Shown one piece after another: positions 1-9,754 of a stretch of 64,000 nucleotides of DNA; within the stretch, counting starts at the first letter, position 1, and every line of letters starts with the position of its first letter. A program made the position numbers and the translations under genes. The stretch covers positions 124,001 to 188,000 of the forward strand of contig CAJNOJ010000202.1 of assembly GCA_905250025.1 (NCBI GenBank). The letters run 5' to 3'. Origin of the DNA: Adineta ricciae. Lineage: Eukaryota; Rotifera; Eurotatoria; Adinetida; Adinetidae. The notes beneath the pieces are model-generated. The model worked only from the letters and a program-made list of their open reading frames with translations, had not been told where the DNA came from and searched no databases.

Positions 1-1470
1 ACCAATTAACTTATTTCTGGTCACTCCCGAAGCATCCGTCGATTGTGTGATCATTGTGAACGGTGCTGTCTCAATAACTGCTATACGCAAATTAACACCG
101 CTAAGCGATGCATAGCCGGTCGGTGTAGTCAACGAATTGCCTGGCCAAACAATAACACTGGTCGATGAATACAGAGTCCAGTCGTTCTCATAAGACCACA
201 CCATTACAGGCACAGCGTCGATGCCTTTAGTGAATAATTGAATATTCTTCATCACATAATAAATCCCATCTATACGATCAGTTGTGTCACTTGCAAATTG
301 TATTGCGCCGGACACACCGAGGTATTTCATACTATTAACAATATTGAACAAGGCAGTTGAATTGATAAGACGTCGATCGAAGCAGAAGTCATCGCCAGTA
401 TATTGAATACAGGGCGAATAATCTACCGTGCTTGTTAAACATAATTGCTGCAATGACTTAATTAGCAACCAAGCTGCATCGAATGCAAATAGAGCATAAT
501 AATCGACATTTACTGCGCCGGGAAAAGTCTCAGGCTCATATTCTTGCCAAAGACTGTAAGCCAAATTTAATAATGTATCATTGATTGGCGCACTGACAAC
601 ACTAGCAACGACCGGCTCAACAACTAACATTCCATTTAAGTTTGGATAATACACCGAATCGAATTCGTTCCATCGAATATTGGCACTTAATATCCACGTG
701 AATTGAGGACCAAGAACATCAGCACGAAGTGCATTATTTAAAACTATCGTGGCGTAGACATCGATTGCCCACAGAATGATGATTCGTGCTGAATTTTTCG
801 TCAAAATTGCCTTCAAACTACCACGAACAGATTGTGCTGCAATGTCGAATACAATCGTATCAGATACTGTCAAGTTATATTTATCGAACGCATCACTGAT
901 GGCACTCATACCACCCGATCCGAAGGCATCATTCTGGTAGATAATGATACATCGCGTCCAATTGAATCTAACGAACAATTTTGCAATGGTTACAGCTGCA
1001 ATGTTATCGGACGGAACAGTTCGATAGAACGCAGGATATCCTTTCCTGTCTGATAGAGAAGGATCAGTCGAAGCATATGACACAACAGGAAAACCCAACT
1101 TGTCAGCAAACGGACTGATTATATGAGATTCTCGAGAATAACCTGGCCCAATAACACCGACTATGTTCGAGTCATTCAATGCACGGCATGTGTCAGCAAG
1201 AGCATATATTCCGTCACCGTTGGTTAGAAACGATTCATAACCGATGGATTTTCCCTCAACCGTCATGTTAGACTGTTGTGCAAGTGTAACAGCTGCTTGA
1301 AACATGGCACGTGAATGAACGGATAATGATGTTGTCTTAGACGAGTTGTACTGATCAGGAAAAAGACCAATCAATCGAATATTTGACAGATTCGATGAAG
1401 GCCATATTGTATCCGAAGGCTGTGATAAAACTTGAATTACTAGTAAAATTCTCAACCACAAACTCAACAT
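1..1470 (-). CDS. Ionotropic glutamate receptor-like protein, N-terminal part (truncated by window edge)
   Basis: Reading the minus strand from the ATG at 1470 gives an unbroken frame of 490 codons that is still open at base 1. It begins with a hydrophobic signal peptide (MLSLWLRILLVIQVLS) and continues as a bilobed periplasmic-binding (ANF receptor) amino-terminal domain, with segments such as GVIGPGYSRE and SYASTDPSLSD. It then enters the ligand-binding S1 start (VNLRIAVIETAPFT). The S1 core, pore and M4 would lie outside the window. It is clearly a paralog of the complete receptor at 47606-50281: both share the order CRA, GPxxSxE, YRTxPSDN, WPGNSL and LRIxVIE. Single-exon structure also matches that gene. 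Protein similarity is moderate, so this is an old paralog, not a recent copy. Ligand and ion selectivity cannot be judged without the pore. Confidence 0.88.
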   Translation of the reverse strand, partial: MLSLWLRILLVIQVLSQPSDTIWPSSNLSNIRLIGLFPDQYNSSKTTSLSVHSRAMFQAAVTLAQQSNMTVEGKSIGYESFLTNGDGIYALADTCRALNDSNIVGVIGPGYSRESHIISPFADKLGFPVVSYASTDPSLSDRKGYPAFYRTVPSDNIAAVTIAKLFVRFNWTRCIIIYQNDAFGSGGMSAISDAFDKYNLTVSDTIVFDIAAQSVRGSLKAILTKNSARIIILWAIDVYATIVLNNALRADVLGPQFTWILSANIRWNEFDSVYYPNLNGMLVVEPVVASVVSAPINDTLLNLAYSLWQEYEPETFPGAVNVDYYALFAFDAAWLLIKSLQQLCLTSTVDYSPCIQYTGDDFCFDRRLINSTALFNIVNSMKYLGVSGAIQFASDTTDRIDGIYYVMKNIQLFTKGIDAVPVMVWSYENDWTLYSSTSVIVWPGNSLTTPTGYASLSGVNLRIAVIETAPFTMITQSTDASGVTRNKLIG

Positions 1471-1895
1471 TACTCTTATGTATATGCGCAGTCAGTCGGT
1501 AAAAATGTCAAAAGAAAAGACAAGATAAACTCAACGAAATGTATGCTTTTCCATCGTATATAACAACGTATCTCATTATAAATCCATGTTTTTTTTTATA
1601 GTTTTTTATTTAACATGAGAATAATTGAATGGGCATACATTGCTTTCGAATATTATCTATATCTAATGATTGAAATTATTTTTATAATCGGTGTCATAAG
1701 CGAAAATGCAAACAAATAATTGATCGTTAGTGTTGAATAGAAGCAATTGTTTTTGACATAATTATTAGCGTTGATTATTTTTTTTTTTGAGCACATTTAA
1801 TTATATTATTTTCGATCTCAATGTCAACCAGTTTCATATAGAAAATCGATTATTGCACAAATAGAAATCTAACGAATCTTATATTCGCTAAGTAC

Positions 1896-1972
1896 CACGG
1901 AAATCCGTGCTGACAATAAAATTTGCACAGAATGTTAGTTGAACATCCGTTTAGAAGTACTTAGTACTTCTA
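1896..1972. repeat. Two close perfect palindromes
   Basis: CACGGA and TCCGTG are separated by two bases at 1896-1909. TAGAAGTAC and GTACTTCTA are separated by three bases at 1952-1972. Both could form small hairpins. They sit directly upstream of the transposon-like terminus at 1985 and may belong to the same mobile remnant. Confidence 0.6.
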
Positions 1973-1984
1973 CCGCAGAATACA

Positions 1985-2130
1985 TACAGGATGTCCCGAA
2001 AGTAAGAAAGGGTAATTATCTCCCCTTTGTAACAGATTGACGACTAATTTGTATCAAATATGCTCTTTCGTAACACCACTTATGTGTAAATGGAACAAAA
2101 GGAGGCCATTATTTCTTACTTTTCTTGAGT
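1985..2130. mobile_element. Short mariner-like inverted-repeat remnant
   Basis: The left end reads TACAGGATGTCCCGAAAGT, which resembles terminal repeats of Tc1/mariner-type elements (pattern CAGGGTGTCCCAAAAGT). The motif AAAGTAAGAAA followed by CTCC and TTTGT recurs in inverted orientation at about 2090-2130, so the unit can fold back on itself. It has no coding capacity. The right terminus is degraded, so the element type is an inference. Confidence 0.4.
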
Positions 2131-4037
2131 GATTCAATCCATCTCAAGACACTTTGTTGAATTTCTCTTGCGCTCGACATCGGTGCCACATAATTGGAAA
2201 GTGCAATAGAAGTGCAATATATGTAGCCTATAATTCTGAAAAAGAGGAACAACTCAATAGCTCAACACTCAAAAAACGCTCCTGTCGGAAAGTAATTTTG
2301 CACATTGCGTTAGGGTTTGTGTCTGAAAATCATAATATATTGCCCTCACCCAGTGAGTGCAGAATTAAAGAACGAAAATTCAATATTTTGCATATTTCGA
2401 ATCATCCTATGGTGAGTGTTACTACGGGACCAACCGTCACATTTCAAGGACCTTTTATTTTTTCAGGTGTTGGCCATTGTTACACTGGTATCTTATGATA
2501 TCATCTCGTCCACACCTTTGTCTTCTCTCTCTATATATACATCTGAGGTGTCGCCTCCCAATACACCGATCTTTTCTCTCTTGCTCTCATTGTCTCCTAA
2601 CAGTGAGTAACAGACGACTATGCATGTTTTGTAAAAGTTTATTTTTAAGGTCGCTCGAAATGTTACGAAACATCACACCATGTCGATTTTCAAGAAGAAA
2701 TCGAACTGTACGAAAGTCATTCGGTCTATTCTCGGAGTAGAGATACTCATATGAGCGCCTACGGAAGAAGAAACGTGTACTAGAAACATCAATTCTTATT
2801 ACTAACTCTGTCATCTTTGCATATTCCACAGTCAAAGTCATGGTTTTGTGAACGAGAGTCGAAAAACACTTCGACACTTTCATGTACGGTCTGGTATCTC
2901 TAATTGATTTTCTTCGATTGCTTACATCTTTATTATTCACTGTTTGAGAATTCACCCTAGTCAGAAGGTTTCTCTTCACTAAACTTTGTGTCAAAGACAG
3001 CGTACAGCGTTATAGCATAACAGTACACTTTCTCTCTCTCTCTCTCGCTTTGTGTGATTGATTCTGTTACGTTTTAATCTGTTCTGTTTCTTATATGCAT
3101 TCGGTCTTTGACTATATAAATAGACTGCACAGAGGAGAAAAACGACAAACAGAAGACGAAGGTTATATGCAAATTTCTGAGACAGAGACACAGAATTGGA
3201 TTCTGACGATGCTGCCATAATTAATCACTAATAAAGAAATATTCCAGTCGATATGTGCTATCAACGATTCTTTCTCTCAGATAATTAGTATTTGAAACTC
3301 TGACGTACTTCTCAAGATTGACAGCTGGTATATTATTCATGATTTCCATCATAAAAGAAGTGTATTTATAAATTAAAATATATAAAGTAGACGGATGAAA
3401 AATTTCTCTCTATATGCATATATCGAAGAACAAACAGCTGAAAATCGATCGTACCGTAAGCGATGTTGTACACGCCGAAGACTATGAAATAACATTATTT
3501 GTCGGCGAATATTTTCATCAGTCTACAGTTGCTGCGAGATTCTTTTTCTTTGGTTCATCGTCATTAAGTTAATCGTCACACTTTTCAATCATACTTTTAA
3601 TGCACACACATTTTTGCCATCGTTTCTCGAAAATAGTTTCTTTCGGTGTGTGGCGTGCAAGTATTGCACTCTTGTATTTCAGTTCGAAATTTTTTCTTTT
3701 AATACATATATATCAAAACTTGTGAGATTATCACGGCATTGCCTAATCTGTTCTATATGTCAGACAGTCTCATTTGAAATTTCTTCATACATTGGAAACA
3801 TATATCAGACGATTTCCACTGTTAATTTTTTTCACAGAACAGAAAGCACAATTTGCCTTGATCACTCTAGTAGGATATTTTTTTACAAGCGCATGTGTTC
3901 CGTGTAACATTCTTTTGTATGAAAAAACACACTTTTGAATCGCTTCTAATTGCAACAAACGAAGATAATGTGCTTTTCTGTTAAAGATTGTTCTATTGAA
4001 GAAGGTAATAGCTCCTATCCAAAAGACCACCTGTTCC

Positions 4038-5123
4038 ATGGTTTTACCCAACTATCTGAGTCGTTCACACATCAAATACGTATTAATTTATATCTTTTTT
4101 ATGTGTCTGACTATCTTTATCTATGCATCTTTCGTCGCCTCACCTCACAATATTCTATCATTCGCTCTACCATCTCAAGCAACTATCACACCTACCACCA
4201 CTACAACTACCATCTCGTCATCAACATCGACATCAACATCGACGTCGCCATCGACGTCTAAGAAGCCGACTTGCATTCCATTTACTATACCAGACTCTCG
4301 ACCTTTCTTCGACCAAGAACAGTCTCAACTAAATCTACCACCGAAACTACCAAACTCGTCCTATGAACAAGTAGTTCAACAGCTGCGATCTCTTCGACTG
4401 ATCGTCGTCGGATGTGCTCGTAATGTCGGGGCAAATGTCGATAACTATCGAACTCACGTAGACCAGATCGTCGATCTTTTTCACCCATCATCTCGTGTAT
4501 TGATATTCGAAAGCGATTCCACGGATAACACAGTTGCGAAACTGCAGAACTGGACAAGAGCAGAAGTGTTCTCACAAGGAAAGCTAGTTCCACAAATTGC
4601 ATCTCGTACCGATCGACTCGCTCTCTGTCGCAATACACTCCTGACAAAAGCATACAACTACACGCCTGATTACATCTTGGCTACAGATGTTGACATGTTT
4701 TCGACTACTGTTCCTTCGTTTCTGTCGAACTTCTATTACAATAGAGATGACTGGTCGGTGATGACTGCATCAATCACTGGTGGATATTATGACATATGGG
4801 CGTTGAGAACACTATCGGATAACGTGATGAACTATGATGTCTGGCATCGCATATGGCATTTGCAAAATATTCAGGGCAAATACTGTAATCATAATTTTGT
4901 GGATCTGGTTATTGGTACTCACCAGAAACAGATTCCTATCGAACGTGATCTGATAGAAGTACGCTCTGCTTTTGGCGGTGCTGGCCTGTACAAAGTGAAT
5001 TCGACATATGGGTGCAGATATGACGGTAGTAGGACAACTTGTGAACATGTTCCGTTTCATCTGTGTATGCGAGAGAAGAATCGAGCGAGAATATTTATTA
5101 ATCCGAGGTTTTTACTTCGTTAA
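4038..5123 (+). CDS. Type II membrane glycosyltransferase, GT-A fold with DxD motif (copy 1)
   Basis: Single exon, 361 aa. I start at the ATG at 4038; the frame extends upstream to 3996 only through a TTG, and the tandem copy has exactly the same length from its ATG. There is a short cytosolic tail, one membrane anchor (about residues 15-35, LIYIFFMCLTIFIY), then a Ser/Thr-rich stem (TTTTTTISSSTSTSTST). The catalytic domain carries VVGCARNVG, IFESDSTDNT and DRLALCRNTL, then ATDVDMFS with a DxD-type metal and nucleotide-sugar site, and YDIWALR and FGGAGLYKV near the end. The motif order resembles CAP59/CMT1-like (GT69) and related transferases; the family call is moderate and the acceptor is unknown. 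It probably acts in the Golgi lumen. It is nearly identical to 6907-7992 except for one divergent block (4861-4945). Confidence 0.82.
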   Translation: MVLPNYLSRSHIKYVLIYIFFMCLTIFIYASFVASPHNILSFALPSQATITPTTTTTTISSSTSTSTSTSPSTSKKPTCIPFTIPDSRPFFDQEQSQLNLPPKLPNSSYEQVVQQLRSLRLIVVGCARNVGANVDNYRTHVDQIVDLFHPSSRVLIFESDSTDNTVAKLQNWTRAEVFSQGKLVPQIASRTDRLALCRNTLLTKAYNYTPDYILATDVDMFSTTVPSFLSNFYYNRDDWSVMTASITGGYYDIWALRTLSDNVMNYDVWHRIWHLQNIQGKYCNHNFVDLVIGTHQKQIPIERDLIEVRSAFGGAGLYKVNSTYGCRYDGSRTTCEHVPFHLCMREKNRARIFINPRFLLR

Positions 5124-5174
5124 GTAGCAGCATTATGTATACGAGACTGCTTTTCAGGATGCTATAGAAAGTGC

Positions 5175-5193
5175 AATAAATGATTGTAATAAA
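5175..5193 (+). promoter_or_regulatory. Poly(A) signals after glycosyltransferase copy 1
   Basis: Two AATAAA hexamers at 5175-5180 and 5188-5193 lie 52-65 bp past the stop codon, a usual distance for 3' end processing. Confidence 0.5.
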
Positions 5194-5499
5194 CATTTTT
5201 TAGATTAATTGCACTTATCTATAACACTCGTTTGAGTTGTCTGATGGTTTGATTGTTATCTATTTATCGACACCAATAGTATGGATTATTCGATTTAGTT
5301 AGACGAGCAATATTCAAAAGTAAAGCAACAGTAATCGGGGAGATACGAACTGATTCAGAGTTTGATTGTGTACTTTATTATTACTTGAATTCTTAAACGA
5401 ACTTTGTGACGACGTGCTCTGAGAAACATGAATGACAATGCATAATTAACCGTGTTTGAGTTCGAGTGAACACCGGCTTTTTTACAGTGGCTTCAATTT

Positions 5500-6040
5500 C
5501 GATTAGACTCGTCGAAATTACACATACATTGGTGTTTTCAAAAGGAAAATTTATACAGAACTTTGATACTTTCATGTACACCCTGATATTTTTTGTTCAT
5601 ACAGACAAAATACAGCGCGTTACCAGCAATTTTTTCTCTCCTCCTGTATGATGGATTCTGTCACATTTCAACTAGTTCTGTTTTCTCATGCGTTCGATAT
5701 TCGATTCAAGATTACACATGCTAGAAAGAACAGCAATACAAGAGAAATGTAACGGATAAAATTGTGAGTTAGAGAGGCAAAGGTCTGGATTCTGATAAGC
5801 ATGTTAAAAATTGCTCTATGTGTTTATCTCCTTTCGATGATTGTAATAATCTTTATATGATTTCGATTGTGACAGAAGCATATTTATGAAATAAAATATG
5901 TAAACTAGACCAACGAAAAATCTCTCTCTATGCATATGTCAATGAATAAACAGCCGGAAAGCAATCACACTGTGAGTGGTTCTGTACACATAGAAGACTG
6001 TTAAATAACATTAATTGCCGACGAATATTTCTTTTGCTTG
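5500..6040. repeat. Diverged duplicate of 2840-3540
   Basis: Recognisable shared blocks include the stretch around CTTTCATGTAC (2877 and 5571), the region after the CT run (3040 and 5636), and the run from AAATTAAAATAT/AAATAAAATATG through the CTCTCTATATGCATAT-type block (3370-3540 and 5890-6040). Similarity is clearly lower than between the two coding regions. It marks an old tandem duplication unit that includes the glycosyltransferase gene. Confidence 0.6.
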
Positions 6041-6906
6041 AATTATAACTATTTTCTTCTTTTTCGTTGATTCAATCCCGTGTAGAAGAATGGTGTAGAA
6101 ATCTTCATTTAATCGATTATTTCGCGATAGAAAAAAGGGTTATAATCTGTGATAATTTTTACTAGGCTTTAACTTTGATAAATACATCAGTTTAATCTGG
6201 TTCTCTTTGAGTAGGTAAGTATCGAACTATTTAGCGTCTAGAACAATCTCACGAGTATCATAAACTATTATCGTGTGAACTAGCTATTTTCCAATATGAA
6301 GATGTTCGGATACGGTTAAGAAGTTTTTCTTCATTGCGATCGAAATCGAAATTCTCTGTATGTTTAGTCGATATATGTTATGTTTGTCAGGTTTTTCGAT
6401 GAAGCACTGATTTAAATCATATTTTTTCATAGTTGTTTTTTCATGAACTGCTATTGGATTGATTATAGTCTTCTATTTACACGTTTTTATTTTTCATAAA
6501 GAACAATTGTATTGAATGTTCTGTGACAGCATCGTAATCACATATTTCACCTCGACTTTTTTTCTTTTCCTACACAGACACACATACACACACACACACC
6601 AAAACTTATGATTTTGTTGCGTGCTGCTGTCACTTCCATTCCGCCCACATGACAAGAGGCGATGAATGAAATAAATTATTAGATGAGTCACACATATTCA
6701 CGTTGGCCTTTTACTCAGAATACTCTTCCGCAGTTCGGATCGTACTTTGCAGACATTCATAAACTCCTGTCTCCTTTAGTTAAACGTAAAAATTCTAGTT
6801 TTCAGTCGCTTATGATTCTAATAAACCAACAAAAAAACATCTTTTAGGTTCAAGGTTTCCCTATTCAAGAAGAGATTAACTTTCGTCTGAACAAAACGTC
6901 TATTCA

Positions 6907-7992
6907 ATGATCTCATCCACTCACATTAGTTGTTTAAAGAACAAATACTTATTAATTTATATCTTTTTTATGTGTCTGACTATCTTTATCTATGCATCTT
7001 TCGTCGCCTCACCTCACAATATTCTATCATTCGCTCTACCATCTCAAGCAACTGTCATACCTACCACCACTACAACTACCATCTCGTCATCAACATCGAC
7101 ATCAACATCGACGTCGCCATCGACGTCTAAGAAGCCGACTTGCATTCCATTTACTATACCAGACTCTCGACCTTTCTTCGACCAAGAACAGTCTCAACTA
7201 AATCTACCACCGAAACTACCAAACTCGTCCTATGAACAAGTAGTTCAACAGCTGCGATCTCTTCGACTGATCGTCGTCGGATGTGCTCGTAATGTCGGGG
7301 CAAATGTCGATAACTATCGAACTCACGTAGACCAGATCGTCGATCTTTTTCACCCATCATCTCGTGTCTTGATATTCGAAAGCGATTCCACGGATAACAC
7401 AGTTGTGAAACTGCAGAACTGGACAAGAGCAGAAGTGTTCTCACAAGGAAAACTAGTTCCACAAATTGCATCTCGTACCGATCGCCTCGCTCTCTGTCGC
7501 AATACACTCCTGACAAAAGCATACAACTACACGCCTGATTACATCTTGGCTACAGACGTCGACATGTTTTCGACTACTGTTCCTTCGTTTCTGTCGAACT
7601 TCTATTACAACAGAGATGACTGGTCAGTGATGACTGCATCAATCACTGGTGGATATTATGACATATGGGCGTTGAGAACACTATCGGATAACGTGATGAA
7701 CTATGATGTCTGGCATCGCATATGGCATTTACATAATAATAGGAAGAAATATTGTAATAACGACTTCGTTGATCTCATCATTCTGATCCACAAAAAGCAG
7801 ATTCCCGTTGAACGCGATCTGATAGAAGTACGCTCTGCTTTTGGCGGTGCTGGCCTGTACAAAGTGAATTCGACATATGGGTGCAGATATGACGGTAGTA
7901 GGACAACTTGTGAACATGTTCCGTTTCATCTGTGTATGCGAGAGAAGAATCGAGCGAGAATATTTATTAATCCGAGGTTTTTACTTCGTTAA
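6907..7992 (+). CDS. Type II membrane glycosyltransferase, GT-A fold with DxD motif (copy 2)
   Basis: Single exon, 361 aa from the ATG at 6907, the same length as copy 1. Residues 1-14 differ between the copies, but from the membrane anchor to the stop codon they differ at only about a dozen bases outside one block. That block, 7730-7814, encodes HNNRKKYCNNDFVDLIILIH where copy 1 has QNIQGKYCNHNFVDLVIGTH. The DxD site (ATDVDMFS), ESDSTDNT and the C-terminal FGGAGLYKV are all intact, so both copies look functional. The near-identity starts and stops almost at the coding limits, which suggests gene conversion or a recent copy event. The gene converges on the GPCR at 8208-9089. Confidence 0.82.
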   Translation: MISSTHISCLKNKYLLIYIFFMCLTIFIYASFVASPHNILSFALPSQATVIPTTTTTTISSSTSTSTSTSPSTSKKPTCIPFTIPDSRPFFDQEQSQLNLPPKLPNSSYEQVVQQLRSLRLIVVGCARNVGANVDNYRTHVDQIVDLFHPSSRVLIFESDSTDNTVVKLQNWTRAEVFSQGKLVPQIASRTDRLALCRNTLLTKAYNYTPDYILATDVDMFSTTVPSFLSNFYYNRDDWSVMTASITGGYYDIWALRTLSDNVMNYDVWHRIWHLHNNRKKYCNNDFVDLIILIHKKQIPVERDLIEVRSAFGGAGLYKVNSTYGCRYDGSRTTCEHVPFHLCMREKNRARIFINPRFLLR

Positions 7993-8041
7993 GTAGGAAA
8001 TTCAGTTAAGTAAATGGTTTCGAAGGTGTTCTTGGCACTCA

Positions 8042-8047
8042 AATAAA
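8042..8047 (+). promoter_or_regulatory. Poly(A) signal after glycosyltransferase copy 2
   Basis: AATAAA 50 bp after the stop at 7992. The flanking 3' sequence is unrelated to that after copy 1. Confidence 0.45.
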
Positions 8048-8207
8048 AAATTAGGCTGAGATGAAAAAATATTTTAGATAAACAGAACTAAATAAAGTAG
8101 TACACTTGACGGGGAAGTACAAAATTAGGATTGATATTGTATGTGACAATGAAAAAGAGACACGCCTTTCATTGAAACTACAGAAAAAGACAGGAAAGGT
8201 GTGATAG

Positions 8208-9089
8208 TTATGGATGTCGCATAATTATTTGTTTGATAAAATTGCGCACAGGTTGATTGGTATAGATTATTACAATAACATCGTAAAGAATGGTTATTGA
8301 TGGTAGTACCTGAATACAAGCATTAAGAAATGATGGAATTAAATTGTTCTTGTTGAAGAGCTGTATTGCAAGAAGAGGAGTCCATCCAATTAGAAAAGCC
8401 ACAAACGTGCCGATTGTTGTTTTCAGTAAAAATACATCACGTGAATGTGAATTTTGACCACTACCACCCGTGACACCAACTCGACGAGTAGACTGCCGTA
8501 CAAACAGAAAGATACGTATGTTACACAGGCTGACAATAGCTACCGGAAGGAGCAGAGTAGTTACTAGGGTGTAATACGGCATAAATTCGGGCTGCTCATC
8601 ACCCGGACAAGTGAAACTATTTGAAAATAACTGTGGTAGAGCAATCAGCAAGGCAAAAGCCCATCCAAGTCCAATACAGAGCCAAATATAAGAATTTGAA
8701 CGGAAAAATTGCTTATTCGAATACACAATTGTGAATATTCTACTAATCGCAACCACACAATGCGAGTACATCATTTGACATGCAGCCATATCTGCTAGAT
8801 ATGCTTGCAATCGACAGGATAAACCACTAGATACTGTCAGAAGCTGTTGAATGCTTATTTGTAGTATAATACTACATAGGAACACACTAGTTAAACATAC
8901 ATTGACGGTGAACCAATTGAGTTTATTCTTCCGAAACAATGGTCTAGTGGATACGAGGACCATATACAAGACGGCAAGAATGATAGATAAGATCGAGACC
9001 GATATTTGAATGCTGAAAACTGCTGAATCATTGCTGATATAGAGACGATTTGCGGATTGATTATACGTATTACTAGCGTTTTCATGCAT
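8208..9089 (-). CDS. Rhodopsin-class (class A) orphan G-protein-coupled receptor
   Basis: Single exon, 293 aa from the ATG at 9089. A short extracellular N-terminus carries possible N-glycosylation sites (NAS, NQS, NDS), followed by seven hydrophobic segments; TM1 is ISVSILSIILAVLYMVLVS. A cysteine before TM3 (SGLSCRLQAY) and one in loop 2 (NSFTCPGD) could form the usual disulfide. TM6 has the typical FLIGWTPLL. The DRY motif at the end of TM3 is replaced by SRI (VAISRIFTIVYS), and TM7 lacks a clear NPxxY (YDVIVIIYTNQPV). This is typical of the large set of divergent lophotrochozoan/rotifer peptide-like orphan receptors; the ligand is unknown. It is short for class A but complete. Confidence 0.82.
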   Translation of the reverse strand: MHENASNTYNQSANRLYISNDSAVFSIQISVSILSIILAVLYMVLVSTRPLFRKNKLNWFTVNVCLTSVFLCSIILQISIQQLLTVSSGLSCRLQAYLADMAACQMMYSHCVVAISRIFTIVYSNKQFFRSNSYIWLCIGLGWAFALLIALPQLFSNSFTCPGDEQPEFMPYYTLVTTLLLPVAIVSLCNIRIFLFVRQSTRRVGVTGGSGQNSHSRDVFLLKTTIGTFVAFLIGWTPLLAIQLFNKNNLIPSFLNACIQVLPSITILYDVIVIIYTNQPVRNFIKQIIMRHP

Positions 9090-9754
9090 GTCAAATGCCT
9101 TTCAGTTTCTAGTAAGCAGCCACGAATAAGTACGGTGAATCCCGCTGATCATCATTATTTCCGCTCTTATTCACATCGAGAAAAAATGATAGTTTAGTAA
9201 CGCGACTTGCCATTTTTGGAAACATGCAAATGAGTATTCCAGACAAGAAAACCTCATCTAATAGAACAATAGCCTAATCTGCTATAAATATATAAATAAT
9301 TACACTGAAGGATATATTCGACTTCTAATGAATCATTTGATCGAGTAAAATTAAAATATTAATTGAATGCACATTAAGTATCTGAGCAGAAGTTTCATTT
9401 CTATTTGACAACTTACTCATTCTTTTCGTCAAGGTGAAATGTGCAATCGCTTGTTTAATATACTTTCTTCGTTTCTCTTTCGCCTTTTTTGCACATTGCC
9501 ACCATGCTCTTACGTTCTCCAATTGTACAGTGTAGAAAAAGAAAAAGTGGTCGATTACAAACGCACACATATATAGACTCAATCAAATGTATGCTTGTTA
9601 TTCCGTCAGTGTAGAAGAGCGATGCTTATAATATTTTTTTCGTTTTGCCATCCACCCTATTGATCATTACAATACGAGGACATAGAAACGTGAGTAACTA
9701 GCACAATTACATTCGACATGTTTTCAAATATTGATTCATATTTTTGCTATAGTT
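9090..9754. other. Divergent intergenic region between GPCR and TRPM genes
   Basis: No gene supported. It separates two divergently transcribed genes (GPCR minus, TRPM plus) and so should hold both promoters. A minus-strand open frame at 9325-9582 starts without ATG and has no recognisable domain. Confidence 0.6.

Larger units (their letters stand above)
1471..4037. other. Intergenic region with small inverted repeats
   Basis: No convincing gene. The longest open frames (2154-2498 plus, 2587-3218 minus) begin at non-ATG codons or lack recognisable domains. The stretch holds two short palindromes (1896-1972), a transposon-like hairpin (about 1985-2130), a CT dinucleotide run (about 3031-3047), and a segment (about 2840-3540) with diverged similarity to 5500-6040 upstream of the second glycosyltransferase. 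The 5' flanks of two divergently placed genes, the receptor at 1470 and the transferase at 4038, must lie here. Confidence 0.6.
5124..6906. other. Spacer between the tandem glycosyltransferase genes
   Basis: No gene seen. It holds the poly(A) signals of copy 1, a diverged duplicate of the copy 1 upstream region (about 5500-6040), and a CA run near 6580-6598. Open frames at 5393-5651 and 6494-6691 are short and featureless. The promoter of copy 2 should lie in the last few hundred bases. Confidence 0.6.

Noticed and set aside
2154-2498. Plus-strand open frame of 114 codons
   Set aside because: It starts at TTG and has no domain or codon pattern like the neighbouring genes.
2587-3218. Minus-strand open frames in the 5' intergenic region
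   Set aside because: They are low-complexity, have no recognisable domain, and partly coincide with the diverged duplicate upstream segment, which is not open in the second copy.
3996-4037. Upstream extension of glycosyltransferase copy 1
   Set aside because: The extension begins at TTG, and the ATG at 4038 gives exactly the same length as copy 2.
6579-6598. CA dinucleotide run
   Set aside because: An ordinary microsatellite with no link to a gene feature.
9325-9582. Minus-strand open frame between GPCR and TRPM
   Set aside because: Small, basic, without known domain, and located in the divergent promoter gap.
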